Positions 26,101 through 39,869 of a stretch of DNA of 64,000 nt are shown one piece after another. Position 1 is the stretch's first letter. The number at the start of each line of letters is the position of its first letter. A program made the translations under genes and the position numbers. The notes under the pieces were generated by a model. That model saw only the letters and a program-made list of their open reading frames with translations. It was not told where the DNA came from and ran no database searches. The stretch spans positions 248,001 to 312,000 of the forward strand of contig JAODTK010005733.1 in NCBI GenBank assembly GCA_026419785.1, read 5' to 3'. Origin of the DNA: Sclerodactyla briareus (lineage: Eukaryota; Echinodermata; Holothuroidea; Dendrochirotida; Sclerodactylidae).

Positions 26101-29100
26101 AGAAGACAACCGCGCCGTAGTAATAGGCCTATCTAGCACAAAGTGACTATAGCCCTATACATTCAGTTTAGGGTCGAATCTATTGTTTGTATGATATACC
26201 GTATGCCCTGCCTGGTAAAAAAAAAACATACTGTCATGCTCATAGAGTTTCGCATTGAGGCGGAAACACGGGTGCGAAAATGGGTGATAACATTATGCGA
26301 AGGAGGCACTTCACGAAGATAAATTTCCGACACCGATTTTGGTGACGATCCTTTGTCAGTTTGTATATGGTTTACCTCTGCACTGGGAGGGGGGAACCTC
26401 AGTCCCCTGTAAGTGGTACCCGAAAGGCAAAAAGGCAAAACCTCAAAGGAATACATGAATCTAGAGAACAATTGCTGTTTATTCTTTATCAGACACTACT
26501 CCATGAACCAGTTCTTTGTATATATGGGCTGAATGCGGCAATGGAGCGCCCAAGTACAGCCAATGAAGCCATTGTTATGTCGATGCAACGATAGCGAACA
26601 ATAACAATAGAATATTGCGGGAGCCCCCCTTTCATCAAGCCGACCTGTCATGGTTGTCAAACCCTTCTCTTGACCAGTAGAATAAATTAGCAAGTTTGCG
26701 TTGATGCATCATTACCGATGTGGAGACATTTTCCGATCATCAGCTAGCTAAAATTCGTTTTCACGAGAATAGGTCTGATACCAGTCGATGCGTACGGCAG
26801 GAGTGTCTATTACAAGGCATAGCATTATTGCTATAATTTCCTAATCTGTGCAGTTGTAGTTTTCAAATGCAGAAACCAATGGGCGTGGCTTTTAGTTTGC
26901 CCCAAACTGTCAAAGTTGAAACGGAGAAATTTCATTTTTTAATAATCTGTTTGTAGTTGATTCGTGGGAGAAATTGAAAGTGTAGTTTTAATGGGCTGTA
27001 TAATTATGCTGATATGCCTAGCGCGATATTTATGGATGCAAAACCGTAGCAAATACTCGCCATTTGATGGAAAAGAACAAGGGTTGTGATAAAGGCCATA
27101 GGGGTTTACAAGGTCATTGTAGCATGCAATTTTTCAAACAAGAATGGCCCGCCGTGAGTTTTCCAAAGAACTATAGTTACAGCTCACCGACTACCGCTGA
27201 AATTCTGCGAGCTGTGGAGACAGCCTGGCGTGCGGGACAGGTGTGTTTAGCTGTCACGTACCATACAGCCATAGAGGACTCTTCATCCGTCGAGTGTAGT
27301 AGTTATTAGTGATGGTACGTTATATATTAATAGAGTGATTTCCGCCATCATTAACACCTAACTTCCACTCTCCATAATAACGTTAAGTAATCTTTACCTC
27401 GTCCTGTTAGTCCTGTCCTATTAGAGTGCAGATGCCCCTTCCCTTATTGTTTAGCATTGGTAATTAAACATCTTCCCCGTCTCCCCCACCCTGTCATTGT
27501 ACTATTCCCCTCACGAGAACATCGTTGTGCACTTGCACACCGATATTGTGTATTACTTTATTTATCTCTATACTCAAGACATATATCCAAAAAGCAATTA
27601 ATAAATACGGCGATGATTATCTCTAATCCGTGTTTTCGCGCGGTGGTTTCCCTGTAGGCATGGGCGCGAACGCTGACTTGTAGTTTAATTCCACTATAAC
27701 ACTACGGTTATCATTCTTTCTCGAGCACACGCATTGCATGCCCTGTATTGGCACGTGGTTACTTTGATTTAAATGCTGCATTATACAGGGAAGAGTCTAT
27801 TTAATCCGTAAAAAATGGTGATGTAGAGAAGAGGAATCGGCAAAAAGAAACAACTTACACCAACTATATCTCATTGTGTCGGCGAAAACATTTGAAGAAA
27901 AAATATAAAATACGGGTTTTATCGGATAATCGAATTTTTACAATCTGCGACAGCCAGTTTTTATCAGTGTTTTTTGGACAGAATTAGAAATGTATAGAAG
28001 TTTTTTTTTCTCTATTATAGAAAGGGTGTGCATACTGCCACAGCAGCGGAAAAAAAAAAACAAGTGTACATTGTATTTGAAGGGTCAGCCTTGCCTTTGA
28101 ACATCACATTGTTGTCCCGTCGTTAACCATGAGCGCCGGGATCCGTGGGTGTGTGCGGTGCGGAGTTCATCCGTATAAATTCGGGCTGGATGCGGTAAGC
28201 GGATAGTTGTTGGAGGAAAGCACGATCGTGGAGTGACAATTTTTATCTGATTGAGGGTGGGGGGGGTTCATGTCAGGAGCATTCCAAAACTTATATTTTT
28301 CACCAAACAGGAAATTAATCCTCGATCGATGCATTATCCGAACATCCTGATTGATAATTACTTAAGCAATTTTTATGATCTAAGGCGGGTTAATATCTTC
28401 GAATACACATTACTTTTGTCGAAACATAGAATTCGTGAATTACTTTACATTTTCCAAATATGTAACGAATTTTATGATTGTATACATGCAATACAATACA
28501 GCTGGATTTATGAATTACCTGATATATTTTTACTATTAAAAGGCAGCAATACAGGCCAGCCCTATATACAAATGGTTTGTTTACCGGAACAATACCGCAC
28601 TATTTCGATCCGATTATGTTGTACAAACGAAAATATTTTTCCAGCATATAGGTTCACTAAATTTATCAAATGCAAGTCTCAATAAAAAAAAATGGGACTC
28701 AATGTTCTAGTACGAATCACGTAGTTGTCTGAAAACTCCCTCATTACTAGATTAACCTCCATTAATAACGTGTTTCAGAAGTCCACAATATTTACAAGTG
28801 TTTCTAGTCAATAATTTTCTTTTGTGGAAAAGAACCGATGCGGCCAACGTATCGGACTTGTCGCATTTATAATTTGATTATTCGTTCGTCAATTCCTAAA
28901 CTCCGAGATTGATTGGGAATTTCTCATTGGCATTTTTACATAGATCTCGTTTGGGTTGAACTATATCACTTTATGAATATATAGTTATATGAATTTGAAT
29001 CCTACCATGAATTGCTAAAGAATTTAACGCACCTGAGCTAACGAAAGTTTTAGGATATTATTATAACGAATTTCAAAAGTTTATGGTCACATGGAAGTTC

Positions 29101-29605
29101 GCCAATGGTTGGTTATTTGGTGTTGCTATGATGCAAATTCGAAAAGCAGTTTTACAGCAGATGGAAAAGTATGGTTTCTAGTGTAAAAAATACGACAAGA
29201 TACTAACCAATATTGACCAGCAAACATTTTTATTCGACCAATTTATATTCTATTAATCTAATTTGTCCAACAAATTAGTGAATTTCGCTCTTTTTTTCTC
29301 AAAGAAAAACACAACGGCACATTCAGATTTGTGTATAGTTGTGTAATTTTGCGTTGTTTCATTGTCTCAATTGTTGCAGGACCGATCCATTTGAGTATCC
29401 TGTCTATGTGGGCATGTATTCTATGATAACTATTTTGTTAATTAACTAATTTTTTGTTGAAAGTTGCAACAGAGGTTGATTGATACCAGTTGTTTTTTGG
29501 CATGGCGATGGCTCTTGCAAAGAGGGTAAGGGAACTTGGATTATGGTCCCATAAAAAACTTCTTATTACTACAAAAAAAATTTTTAGAGAACAAAAATGT
29601 ATTTA

Positions 29606-30739
<1,134 letters not shown>

Positions 30740-30743
<4 letters not shown>

Positions 30744-31450
30744 TTATCCCCGACACCAAGGTCCAACGCAGAGGGTCGCTGCTCCGACACATAGTTCAGA
30801 GAAAGAGAAGAGAAAAAAAAAGAAACTAAAGTTCCGATGAAAAATTCGACACGAGGGCCCAGCAGTCTCTCCCAGCGGTCGGGGACGTTTATGCGTCTTG
30901 GCAACAGCGTGAAGTCCACAGGTTCCCTGGAGGATTTATCCCCGGCTATCGCCTTGTGTTCCCAGCGAAGCCTCGAATAAAAGTGTAAGTAAAGTTCGTC
31001 TTCGCACATCACGTTCCTCGACCTGACGCTCGGACGGTAGGGACCGCTATCTGCTAGCGTCAGACTATAAACTTGGTGGAAAGGACGTGTGCGGCTTAGC
31101 GGGCTACCTGTACGACGCTGAGTGATCCGAGAATGAACAGTGATATGTAAAATTGAGCTTGGTGAAGCAGCTAGGGTTCCGAAATATGCACTTTTGTATA
31201 CACCCCCTGGAACTATCAGTAAACAGAACCCACAACACGCACTCACGCAACCAAGAGTGCACACATAAGAGAAACTCGCCTGCAGTCTTGCAACTTGAAT
31301 TGCCTCGTAATTGTCCGCACGCATGATTGGCCCTTTCTCGGTGAGTGACAGTTGTGACAGGTTTCCTTCAGCCAATGAGACGAAGCAATTTACCAATCAC
31401 GCATGCGTAGAGCCCACTTGGAAACTATTGTTCGCCAGCCCTCCCCTTTT
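30740..31450 (-). other. Zic upstream region with a 218-codon open frame
   Basis: A minus-strand open frame of 218 codons runs from 31396 to 30740. Its TGA stop overlaps the ATG at 30743 that is the most upstream Zic start candidate. The predicted peptide has no recognisable domain; residues 40-65 are mildly hydrophobic. The region is richer in GC than its surroundings, which lengthens chance open frames. It most likely holds the Zic 5' untranslated region and proximal promoter. No TATA box or initiator could be assigned with confidence. Confidence 0.4.
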
Positions 31451-33557
31451 CTCGGGGTTTAAATCCGCGTGAAAATATGGCTTAGAATCTCTGTGAGGTA
31501 TATCATCCACTAGATTTATTCGCAAACGAATGAATTTTGTGGTTTTTTCTCGCTAGCTGTAATCTTTTGGTGGGCAGACATTGTAGGATAGAACCGTGCT
31601 AATGCAACATAGAACAAAATTGATATTCGAAATGGAACTTCACCTCATTTTGTGTGTGTTGTGTGTGTGTATATGTAACTAGGCTTCTCTTGAAGAAGAA
31701 AAAAAAAAATCCCAATGCTAATCGAACATGTAGCACTGTACTTGAAAGAATTAGCAATAAATATTTGAGTGATTGAAATAAAATGACACCCATTAGTTCA
31801 TCATAGTGCTGGGTATTGATCTTCCTGAAAAAGCTGTCCGAGTTATGTTATTGACTCTCGAAATTTCTGGGACCACTTCGCGGTAGATAAACAGAGGACC
31901 GTGGGTAACATAGGTGATTTATGCCCATTGTCAGCCCGCTGGGTGAGTGTAACAGGAAACTGAGTGACGTGTAGGGGGTTTATTGATGGGGCTCTTAGGG
32001 TGCGCAACTGGGTAGATCCTGCTAGGATATATGCCTACCGTAAAATTGTCTGGGCAATAAGCATGGCCAATATCGGACACGCAGCGGTGCATTCGCGCGA
32101 TATGTCAGTTTTCGTGTTGACATAATGGGACATTAGGTCTTTCGTGGTGAATTTCCGGGAACGCATAGGTGGAAGGAAATCAGAGTGTAAATAATTGACG
32201 GGTTGCAGAGATGTAGTATAATTAAATTTATACACACTGCATCGCAAAGCTTTCGTCTGTGTTCCGCATATCCCAATAAGCGTTTTACGAGGGTGTGTGG
32301 CGGGAAGGGGAATAGCGAACATTCGACTTGAAATAAACACAGTAATCTCACAGTTTACGTTACGGTATTTAATGAAAGCACAGAAACTTTTGTTGAATTT
32401 ACAGGGTCAGTTGGTATATAAAGCCATTCAACTCATCAGAACACGGTGAAAGAACTCCCACTGCTATGGTCAAACAAAATTGGGTATGTATGTTATGTAT
32501 TAGTAATGTTGTATGTAAGGTATTATGTATGTATGTATGTAGGTATGTATGTATGTAATGTATTTATTCCCGCTATTCTGATATTGCAGTAATTGAAACT
32601 ACCATTGGCCCAACATCATAGTGGACAATATGTTCATATATGTACGTTTATGTTTTCTTTGGAATTAAATGATAATGAATGAGATGTGCTGAGAATGAAT
32701 GACTGAATGAATGCTAATGAAATGAATGAATGAAATCCCGTGGCTATACCCACTAATATGGCACTGTGGAACGGTTCCAATCGTGACCCCAAAAAACCAC
32801 CATCCAGCTGGCTATGCTGTTTCCTCTGTAAAATTTAGTCCATTTTTTATTGAAGAAATATAAATGAGTCCATTTTAAGGTACCTGAAGTTCAGAATATG
32901 TTTTTGTCTCAAACTTTCGGTGACTTTCCTTCACTACCGGGACCTATTACAAACTCGATTTGTTATGCGAAATTCACGAGGGGGCTATAGTTTTAATTCC
33001 GTTAGGGTGATTCTTAAGTTGGGAAGGATCAATATATATTCATTATAACAACATAATGCTCACCGATTCGACCAATTTCCACAATGAACCATATTTCGAG
33101 ATGTTTTTTTAAAGCTACCTTCCCCAATCTTATTCTAACGGACGCATCTAGTGCAGAGCCGATCTCATGGGACAATACTGGTAGAGACACTTAGTCTAAG
33201 CCTGCATGTTGTCGTTTTTCGTAAATAATATGAGGCGCTTGGTTCAAAGATTGATCTTCACTGGTTAGCAATTGGGGATGACATATATGGGGCACTCATT
33301 ACTGTACAAGAAGCAAACCAAGTAAGGTATAGGAAAGCAGTGGCTGAAATCTACAACAAGAGTGATTTTTCATAGTCTTCATTGTCGGTATTAACTTATC
33401 ATCAATGTGACGGAAGTAATGAGTAAGAAGAAATCCCAAACCGCTATATTTTTCTTTCTTCGTGTGTTTTTTTTATATTTCTTGTGTCAAATAGACGGGA
33501 TTTATAGCTCATTGCACCTGTGTATACGTCTGTTATCCAGGATGAGCTTCGCCTCAT
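31451..33557. other. No gene recognised; short simple repeats
   Basis: Unassigned AT-rich DNA upstream of Zic. It includes a (GTAT)n tract at about 32500-32563 and an (AATG)n-like stretch at about 32670-32735. No open frame resembles a known protein. Confidence 0.5.
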
Positions 33558-33736
33558 CACTCTGAAAAATATATGGGTCACACTGACCTAGACCTGTTTC
33601 TTGAGGAACCTGACTATTTTCTGGGTCAAAGATTGACCCAAGTCGATTGAGATTCGATACGTTTGACTCACAGTGATTGGGGTTCCATTCTGCACCAGAT
33701 TCTGGTCAATTGACCCGGGGTGGCTTTTTGAGTGTG
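33558..33736. mobile_element. MITE-like element with GGGTCA-containing terminal inverted repeats
   Basis: The left end reads CACTCTGAAAAATATATGGG and the reverse complement of the right end reads CACACTCAAAAAGCCACCCC then GGGTCAA. The ends share CAC-CT-AAAAA followed by GGGTCA. Inside, GGGTCA/TGACCC words recur several times. No coding capacity and no clear target duplication are visible, so the exact ends are approximate. Confidence 0.5.
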
Positions 33737-36700
33737 CAGTTTCAACTATCCAATCTTATATAGTTCCAAAACCTCCACTGGACAACCCGATATGGCAATA
33801 CATGTTGAGCTTATTAATTTGCGCACAACGCCACATTAACATTCTAATACCGATAACGGATGCTTTATGTAGGTATTTGAAAAATTGTGTGTTATTCTTT
33901 TTGAGTTTCCTTCCTTTTTCTGCTTTAGGTTCCGTTAGACAGAATTTCTCTGTCTCAATATCTCGAAAAAATATCGGAATGATGATGGTTTGTTCATTCA
34001 TATGCTCCTTTATCCTTTGAAAGGAGTAAGCCACTCGGAATATCCTTTCTGTAATTCTTTCAACCCCATTAAATTATTATACCCTGTCAAGCCCTCGACA
34101 TCATGGCCCATAACTTCAAACCCTACCCAATTTTTCAAAACCATTTGTAACTTTGTTTGTGCTCATTTTCCGCTCCCCGAGAAAAAATCGCCTGTCAATT
34201 TTCTCCCAGAAGCTATCCACCCTGTCCGATCACGGAGTCATCGATCGAAATCTCATCTGAATGATTCTGAATAGAGCTCCCACTGATTGCATTGTGTTTT
34301 GCCTGGGTGTGCTAATTGATGTGACTGTTGATTTCCCTGTAAATCTGCTTGAACTACCAGAAACGTATTCTTCCTCGGATATCAATCATTGAAGGCCATT
34401 TTCTTGACGTGTCCTAGACCTCTTCTTCTCCTGATTGTAGCAAGAGTGTAGACCAGAGGTAAGATTCGATATTTTATTTAGGTTTCCGTGTAACGTTTTT
34501 TTGGGCCCACGTATGGGGGGGGGGGGTTGAACGAACTGATACAAAACAACCACACGGGAAAGAGTGACTATGTTACGCGACTACTTTTATCACAGTGTTT
34601 GATTTGTTTCAGAGTCCCATGGTTTTTAGCGCATGCTTGAATTTGGAGCTCTGATATGACACAGGTAATGGGTGGAGGGTGTGGGCATGGAAGGTGTGAG
34701 GTGGGTAACAAATCTCACTTTCGTAACCAACGAGGGGCCTACAGGTTGCATATAGCTTGCTCTACGGCCACGTATCATTTCTTGACAGGCGGAAGCCACT
34801 GCTCCCCGACGGTACGGCCTGAATCTGCGGAAAATTCGTGAATAGTTGACTATGACTCCCCACTTTTTTTTGTTCTTCGTTTGTTTGTTCTTTGTTTTTT
34901 TGAGGGGGGGGGGGTGGGGGGATTCCGTCCGGTGGGAAGGAGGAGGGGTTTGTGTGAAGGGGTTGAAGTTTTTGACTCATTTGATTAGGAAAGGTTAATG
35001 ACTCCCGATTCAACGTTCATTACCATATTCTTCCATGAACCTGTTTCCTCAGTCCACGCTGCTCTACCGTGGTGTCGCTAATTATAAATGAGAGCGTACA
35101 AATGATCGAACTACGTCTACCCATGCCTTCCCTCCCTGTCATCTCTACTGCCTTCTATACGCCGGTTGTAATGCAGCTCTATTGAAGCACGAATTGCTGG
35201 CTGTACAGCGTCTCGAATTGTAAACACCGGGGCGCTTATTCCAATAATACTCTGTACCATTTCCCCGCTTCGGGTATACCTGCGTGTTCTGTGTATCCTG
35301 TGGTCCGTGGAGTTACTACAGTTAGGCTATAACCGGTGCAGTGTTCATTAACTGGAATACCCGACAAGCCGTAATGAGTCTGAGCTCCATTGTCGCCGTA
35401 GCCACTGGCGAGCAGGCGATGGCGGTCCATTTGCATGACGTCCACGACGAAAAACCGTCTCCGTGTCAGTTCGTTAACGATACGGTTTATCGTCACTAAT
35501 AAAATTACTATAATACTATAGTGATACATGATACGTCGCCTGCAAAATTCTAAACTTCTGACATTCACCGTGGTGCGATATTATTTGCTGTCGTTGCGTG
35601 CAAACGGAATCATTTTCATTGGTTTCGCCGGGGTTGTAATATGATATTGGTTTAGTTTATTTAACTACACAAAAATGGATGAAGTTTTAAGATTCGGAAG
35701 GGTTGGTGAAATACGTTTTTTCTCTTCATCTATGTATGTTTCAGAACAACCTGCTGCAGTCTCGATGTGTCTTCAACTTTTCTAAACACATACGTGCATA
35801 GTCCGATGTTCAGCGGGTGTTGTGAGACGATCATTCCTCTTCATGCAGGTGAAAAGGTCCGACAAAACACTATTTTTGTCCTGTGAAAAAGTTTGAAACC
35901 GATTTCTCGATCTATTCTATGTTTTTTTTCATTTTCAGATCCATAGCAGTATACCATAATCATACTCCATCTTTCCCCCAACCTACGTTTCAAAAGTCCT
36001 TGCCTGCATGGAAAAGGTACGGAACATCGCATGGACCATGCATTGCTTGCAATTAAGAACCCCTCTGTGATACCCTTTAAAAGTCCAATCACTGGTCTAT
36101 GTTCATTTTGTGTATTAGTTTTATTGAATCGACAAAACATAATAATGATTTGGGGAAATAACACATGTTTTCTCCTTTGTTTTAAAAAACTGTTAACAAG
36201 AGGAAATGTTCATCCAAAGTCATCCAAAAGCCTCTGGTTCTGGCGATTCACTACATAAACTCCACAAGAGCCGGGACCCGACATGCTGACATGGGCGGTT
36301 GAGCCAACATAATAACGCTTAATTGGACTCCAGTCTATCCTCGAGGCTCACTGAATACAATCCTGACTTGAGAAACACCACGGCGGACCATCTCTGAACA
36401 TGGGCGCTCCTCCCCGGAAGATGAGAAGAGATACCCCCACTTTTTGCGATGCTCCCACTTGACTCAGCATTTTCAACCGTGACCTTTTTGGCTCGAAGGC
36501 CCAATATCCCCCCATACTATTCCACATGGTTGTGCTCCACTGTGACACTACCACTGAGCGGAAGGCAGTTCCGCTGAGGCCTAATTCATAAGAAATTTAG
36601 TATTTACAACAATCTTCGTGGGTTGATAGTCAATAAATGAAACTGGAGGCTTGGGCTCTAATAGACAGTAGAAACACCGTCACGGAAGGAGTTGACTGAT
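33737..36700. other. No gene recognised; G-runs at 34515-34528 and 34902-34921
   Basis: Open frames up to about 115 codons on both strands match nothing recognisable. The two poly(G) tracts have no terminal repeats or target duplications that I could pair. The rest appears to be unassigned intergenic sequence. Confidence 0.45.
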
Positions 36701-36742
36701 AAGAACCAGTATCAATTGCTGACTAATTTATTGACGGACTTA

Positions 36743-36895
36743 TTATTGATAATTCAGAGTCAGCCTTTGGGTGGCTCTCTTATCCTCCAAAGAGTCCGAC
36801 CCCAGACTGGACATCATAGTTGCATGCCTCCACTGGTCCTCGACGTTGGTGTCTTCCCAGACAAATCTTGCACAACGGCGTTGGACTCCCTCGAG
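36743..36895 (-). pseudogene. LINE reverse-transcriptase C-terminal remnant
   Basis: On the minus strand about 50 uninterrupted codons encode LEGVQRRCARFVWEDT and then SSLGSDSLEDKRATQRLTLNY. This is the signature found just after the RT domain of CR1/Jockey/L2-type LINEs (LE-VQRRAARFV ... LGW-LE-RR---RL). It is homologous to the plus-strand segment at 56062-56240, which has RLEAIKRRAARFVCRDYT. The upstream RT and the 3' end are not recognisable, so this is an isolated relic. Confidence 0.75.
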
Positions 36896-37409
36896 CTGAC
36901 TATGTTCACTGTTATCATTTCGATGATGGCAGGAACGGGGGCGTAAAGGATGGCCATGACAGGATGTGGCCTCTTCTCCTATGATGGAACTGTTCTATTA
37001 TATGAGTTTTTTTCTTTTCTTTCATCTATATTTACTTTACATTATAAGAAGTGGGAGACACTTTCGGAGGGAAAACCGCCCAAAACCCCAAAATATTATT
37101 TTTTGTTTTCTCCACGATCACTGGGGCGTGGAAGAAGGACCCAGTACTTTTCCTGCCCGACCAGTTGAGGGAGGTGAGTTCCATGTATAGGGCAAGGGTG
37201 GTAGGCATGGAAGCGAAGAGTCGAGAACCCCCGAAATATTTATAACTATAATTTCTTCGTCGAAATACAATTTATCGATGGCGACCCTAAAAATTACAAA
37301 AGCCTGCTGGAATTTTGTACAATACCGGAACCATACCGATAATCGTTCAAATCGGCTAGCGACACAGGTTTGCGGTGACTATTGATACAAAACTTCACAC
37401 AATAGTTAC

Positions 37410-37709
37410 GCGCTGTTCCGACGCGATACGATGCGATACGATAGATTAACGTCCTAGAAAAAGCAGGCTCCCAATTGCTTTGAAATTGCATTTCTTGATA
37501 TTCAAAAACTCTGCCGACCGAGCTCTTCCTACACCTGAGATGACGACAGGAAAAACTTTTACAACTCAACCCCACCACTTTCTCTGTTAAAGCGCCGACA
37601 CGTCCGATAAAATCATCGTACAACTTCTTTATCGCACTAGTGTGAACACCACCGATGAAATTATCGCATCGTATCGCAAAGTATCGTATCGCTCGAGTGT
37701 GAACAGCGC
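37410..37709. mobile_element. MITE-like element with CGATACGATA/TATCGTATCG arms
   Basis: The left end starts GCGCTGTTCCGACGCGATAC. The reverse complement of the right end starts GCGCTGTTCACACTCGAGCG and then GATACGATA. Repeated GCGATACGAT words fill both arms. Length is about 300 bp with no protein. The 148-codon open frame that crosses it on the minus strand is a by-product of the repeats. No target duplication was identified. Confidence 0.6.
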
Positions 37710-37711
37710 CT

Positions 37712-37791
37712 AAAAGTACAATATTTTTCCAACTTGACATCCGATAACATTATCTTATCGTATCGTATCGGATCACACTAGTGTGAACAGT
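37712..37791 (+). repeat. Second copy of the TATCGTATCG repeat family, adjacent to the first
   Basis: Contains CCAACTTGACATCCGATAA, then a TATCGTATCG run and CACTAGTGTGAACAG. The same order is found in reverse orientation at 53644-53735, where the words are TTCAACTTGACGTCCGAATAA and AGTGTGAACAG. It is therefore a half-element of the same family placed head-to-tail against the 37410-37709 element. Confidence 0.6.
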
Positions 37792-37799
37792 TTCTTCCT

Positions 37800-39580
37800 T
37801 CCTTCCATTATAGACCTAATGACATTCAAACCATTAACCGCCTTTGTTTGATCAGGAGATTGGAAAGGACTTGGACAGTTCCATTGTTTAGCCCCTCGGG
37901 CAATGTTTCGTTCGAAGACAGACGGAGTCATACAACACATATCTATTCCTTTATTATTCGTGAATGGCATTCGAAATATGGATTCAATCATCTGTAGATG
38001 GCTCAAGTTTCCCGGACTTGCATATCGACTACAATTACTTCCTAACCCCGTGATGACTTGAAACATGAACTGAAAGTGTTCAAAGTGACTCGAATAATGC
38101 GCATTCTATACATAACGAGAAGACAAGTTCGAACAAAGTAAAGATAAGTTATAGGCAGGAAGATTTGTTTGTTTCTTCGTTGTCAATTTACCCCAGTGTT
38201 TAGCTGACTGATTGTCTCTCACTGAAGAGGGCGCACTGTAAGAATGTAACGAAAGCGCCAATTAAATGCCGGTAACTGATAATCATACGTTCAAATGTTT
38301 TTATTATGCTGCCTGGCAGTCTGGCAGACTTAAGGTGACTACGACAAAACCCTAACCTACAGACTCAAGACCTAGGACGACGACGACAAAACCTCGACTG
38401 AACTGTTTAAACTTTGCCACACACTGGTTTGTTACGACTAGTTTTAGACTGGGCTCCGAAAAAATACCAGTCATCTCGCCTCGGCAGAGTTGTTGCCGGC
38501 GCGATGCGAGTAGCCTTTAATTAACTGTAATGTAATGTCATAATTAAAAAAAGTTGATCGGTCTATGTAGGCTAGGTTTGATGCGCGAATTGGAAATTAA
38601 CCGAGGAGAAGCTCGGGAATCTCGTTCTGCTCAAACAACAAAGTTTTAAAAAATGTTTGAGTGTCTTGGCCGAGTGGTGGGCTTAGGAAACAAAACGGTA
38701 TGTTTCACTAATTTCAGCCGACATCCTCCGCATTCCCATTGCTCGCTGGGGCAGATCACTTCTCTCAAGTCAACGGTGCCTATGAATCAGCACATGATAT
38801 GTACTGCCTGCCGAACTATGTGGTCCCAACTGCTTGGGTATAACACAAAGTTTTGTCTTACGATGTTTGAAAAGCTGTCCGAAATCCGAATGTATAACAC
38901 AGGAGTCTGAATAAACAAATAGGACATATATCTTGCTATTTTCACCGTCATGACCTAGTTGAAAATTCTAACAATCCAACGTGGCAGAAAATGATTTTTT
39001 TTTCTCAAATTTGAAATCCTACGTAACAGCACTGAATATTTTGGGAACCATGTGATTTGTCTGTCATGACTGTGCGTGAAACACCAAGTTTTGCCTATAC
39101 CCTCAACTACTTAAAGTTCCATTCAGCCTTTATATTTCATGTCCTCCAGCCACGACGCTACACATACTGTAGCAATTTATTGTATATCGCGACTGATATT
39201 AAAAATTACAATTGACAAAAAAAAAATGTTGTAAAGATGGTATTGATAAAAGTTCGTAATTTCGTGGAACATGTCCCTGTAGCACAACATATACATTTCT
39301 GCGGCCGCGGCCGGCTTTTTTATTTTAATTCGCAGACTGATCACCATTTTATCCAAGAATGGAAATGATTTGAGTGCTGTAATTTGAACTGAAGTTCTTC
39401 TTGTAGATGAGGTATCGAACGATGGCATTCATTTTCAATATCAATGATGCTTATTTTCTCGAATATTTCGAAGGCTGAATGGAGCCTTTCCTCAGTGATT
39501 TCCAATCTAGAGTATGCGTACATCTTGGGAAACGCGGCGAATCGAGGGGTTGTAATTTAGAGTAATAAGAGTAGATGATG
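37800..39580. other. No gene recognised
   Basis: Nothing recognisable as protein or structured RNA. A GGCCGAGTGG word at about 38669 recalls the 5' part of a serine or leucine tRNA, but no tRNA fold or B-box follows. Confidence 0.45.
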
Positions 39581-39589
39581 AGATACAAG

Positions 39590-39863
39590 GTCACCAAAGG
39601 ACAACAGAGGTCAAAGTCTGAAAGCTTGTGAGCCACATGACTGTGCAACGAAACGGCGCCAGAGCTGATACTTGACATGAAGGGTTGACATAGAATAGAC
39701 GATCCCTATTGGTTGGACGTCACTCCAAGGTCACCTGAAAAGGGGTCAACCATGTGAGCTGATACCTGTGCAATGAAATATTGTGAAGAGGTGATACTCG
39801 GCACGAGGGACGGCCATGTGAGGTAGATGATCCCAATTGTTTGGGTGTCAGGTCAAGGTCACC
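39590..39863. repeat. Tandem repeat, period about 128-139 bp, two units
   Basis: GGTCACC recurs at 39590, 39729 and 39857, GATCCC at 39701 and 39829, and CTGTGCAA at 39641 and 39766. Each unit has the order GGTCA ... CTGTGCAA ... GATACT ... GATCCC ... GGTCA. The units are diverged, so this is an old short satellite fragment. Confidence 0.7.
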
Positions 39864-39869
39864 TAGTTC

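Noticed and set aside
28251..28685. 144-codon plus-strand open frame
   Set aside because: No recognisable motif, AT-driven composition, inside the Zic intron, and without a credible splice context.
37294..37740. 148-codon minus-strand open frame
   Set aside because: It runs through the TATCGTATCG inverted-repeat element; repeated HT-AI and YR-type residues come from the repeat words.
38655..38760. GGCCGAGTGG word suggesting a Ser/Leu tRNA gene
   Set aside because: No acceptor stem pairing, anticodon loop or T-loop sequence follows at the right distances.
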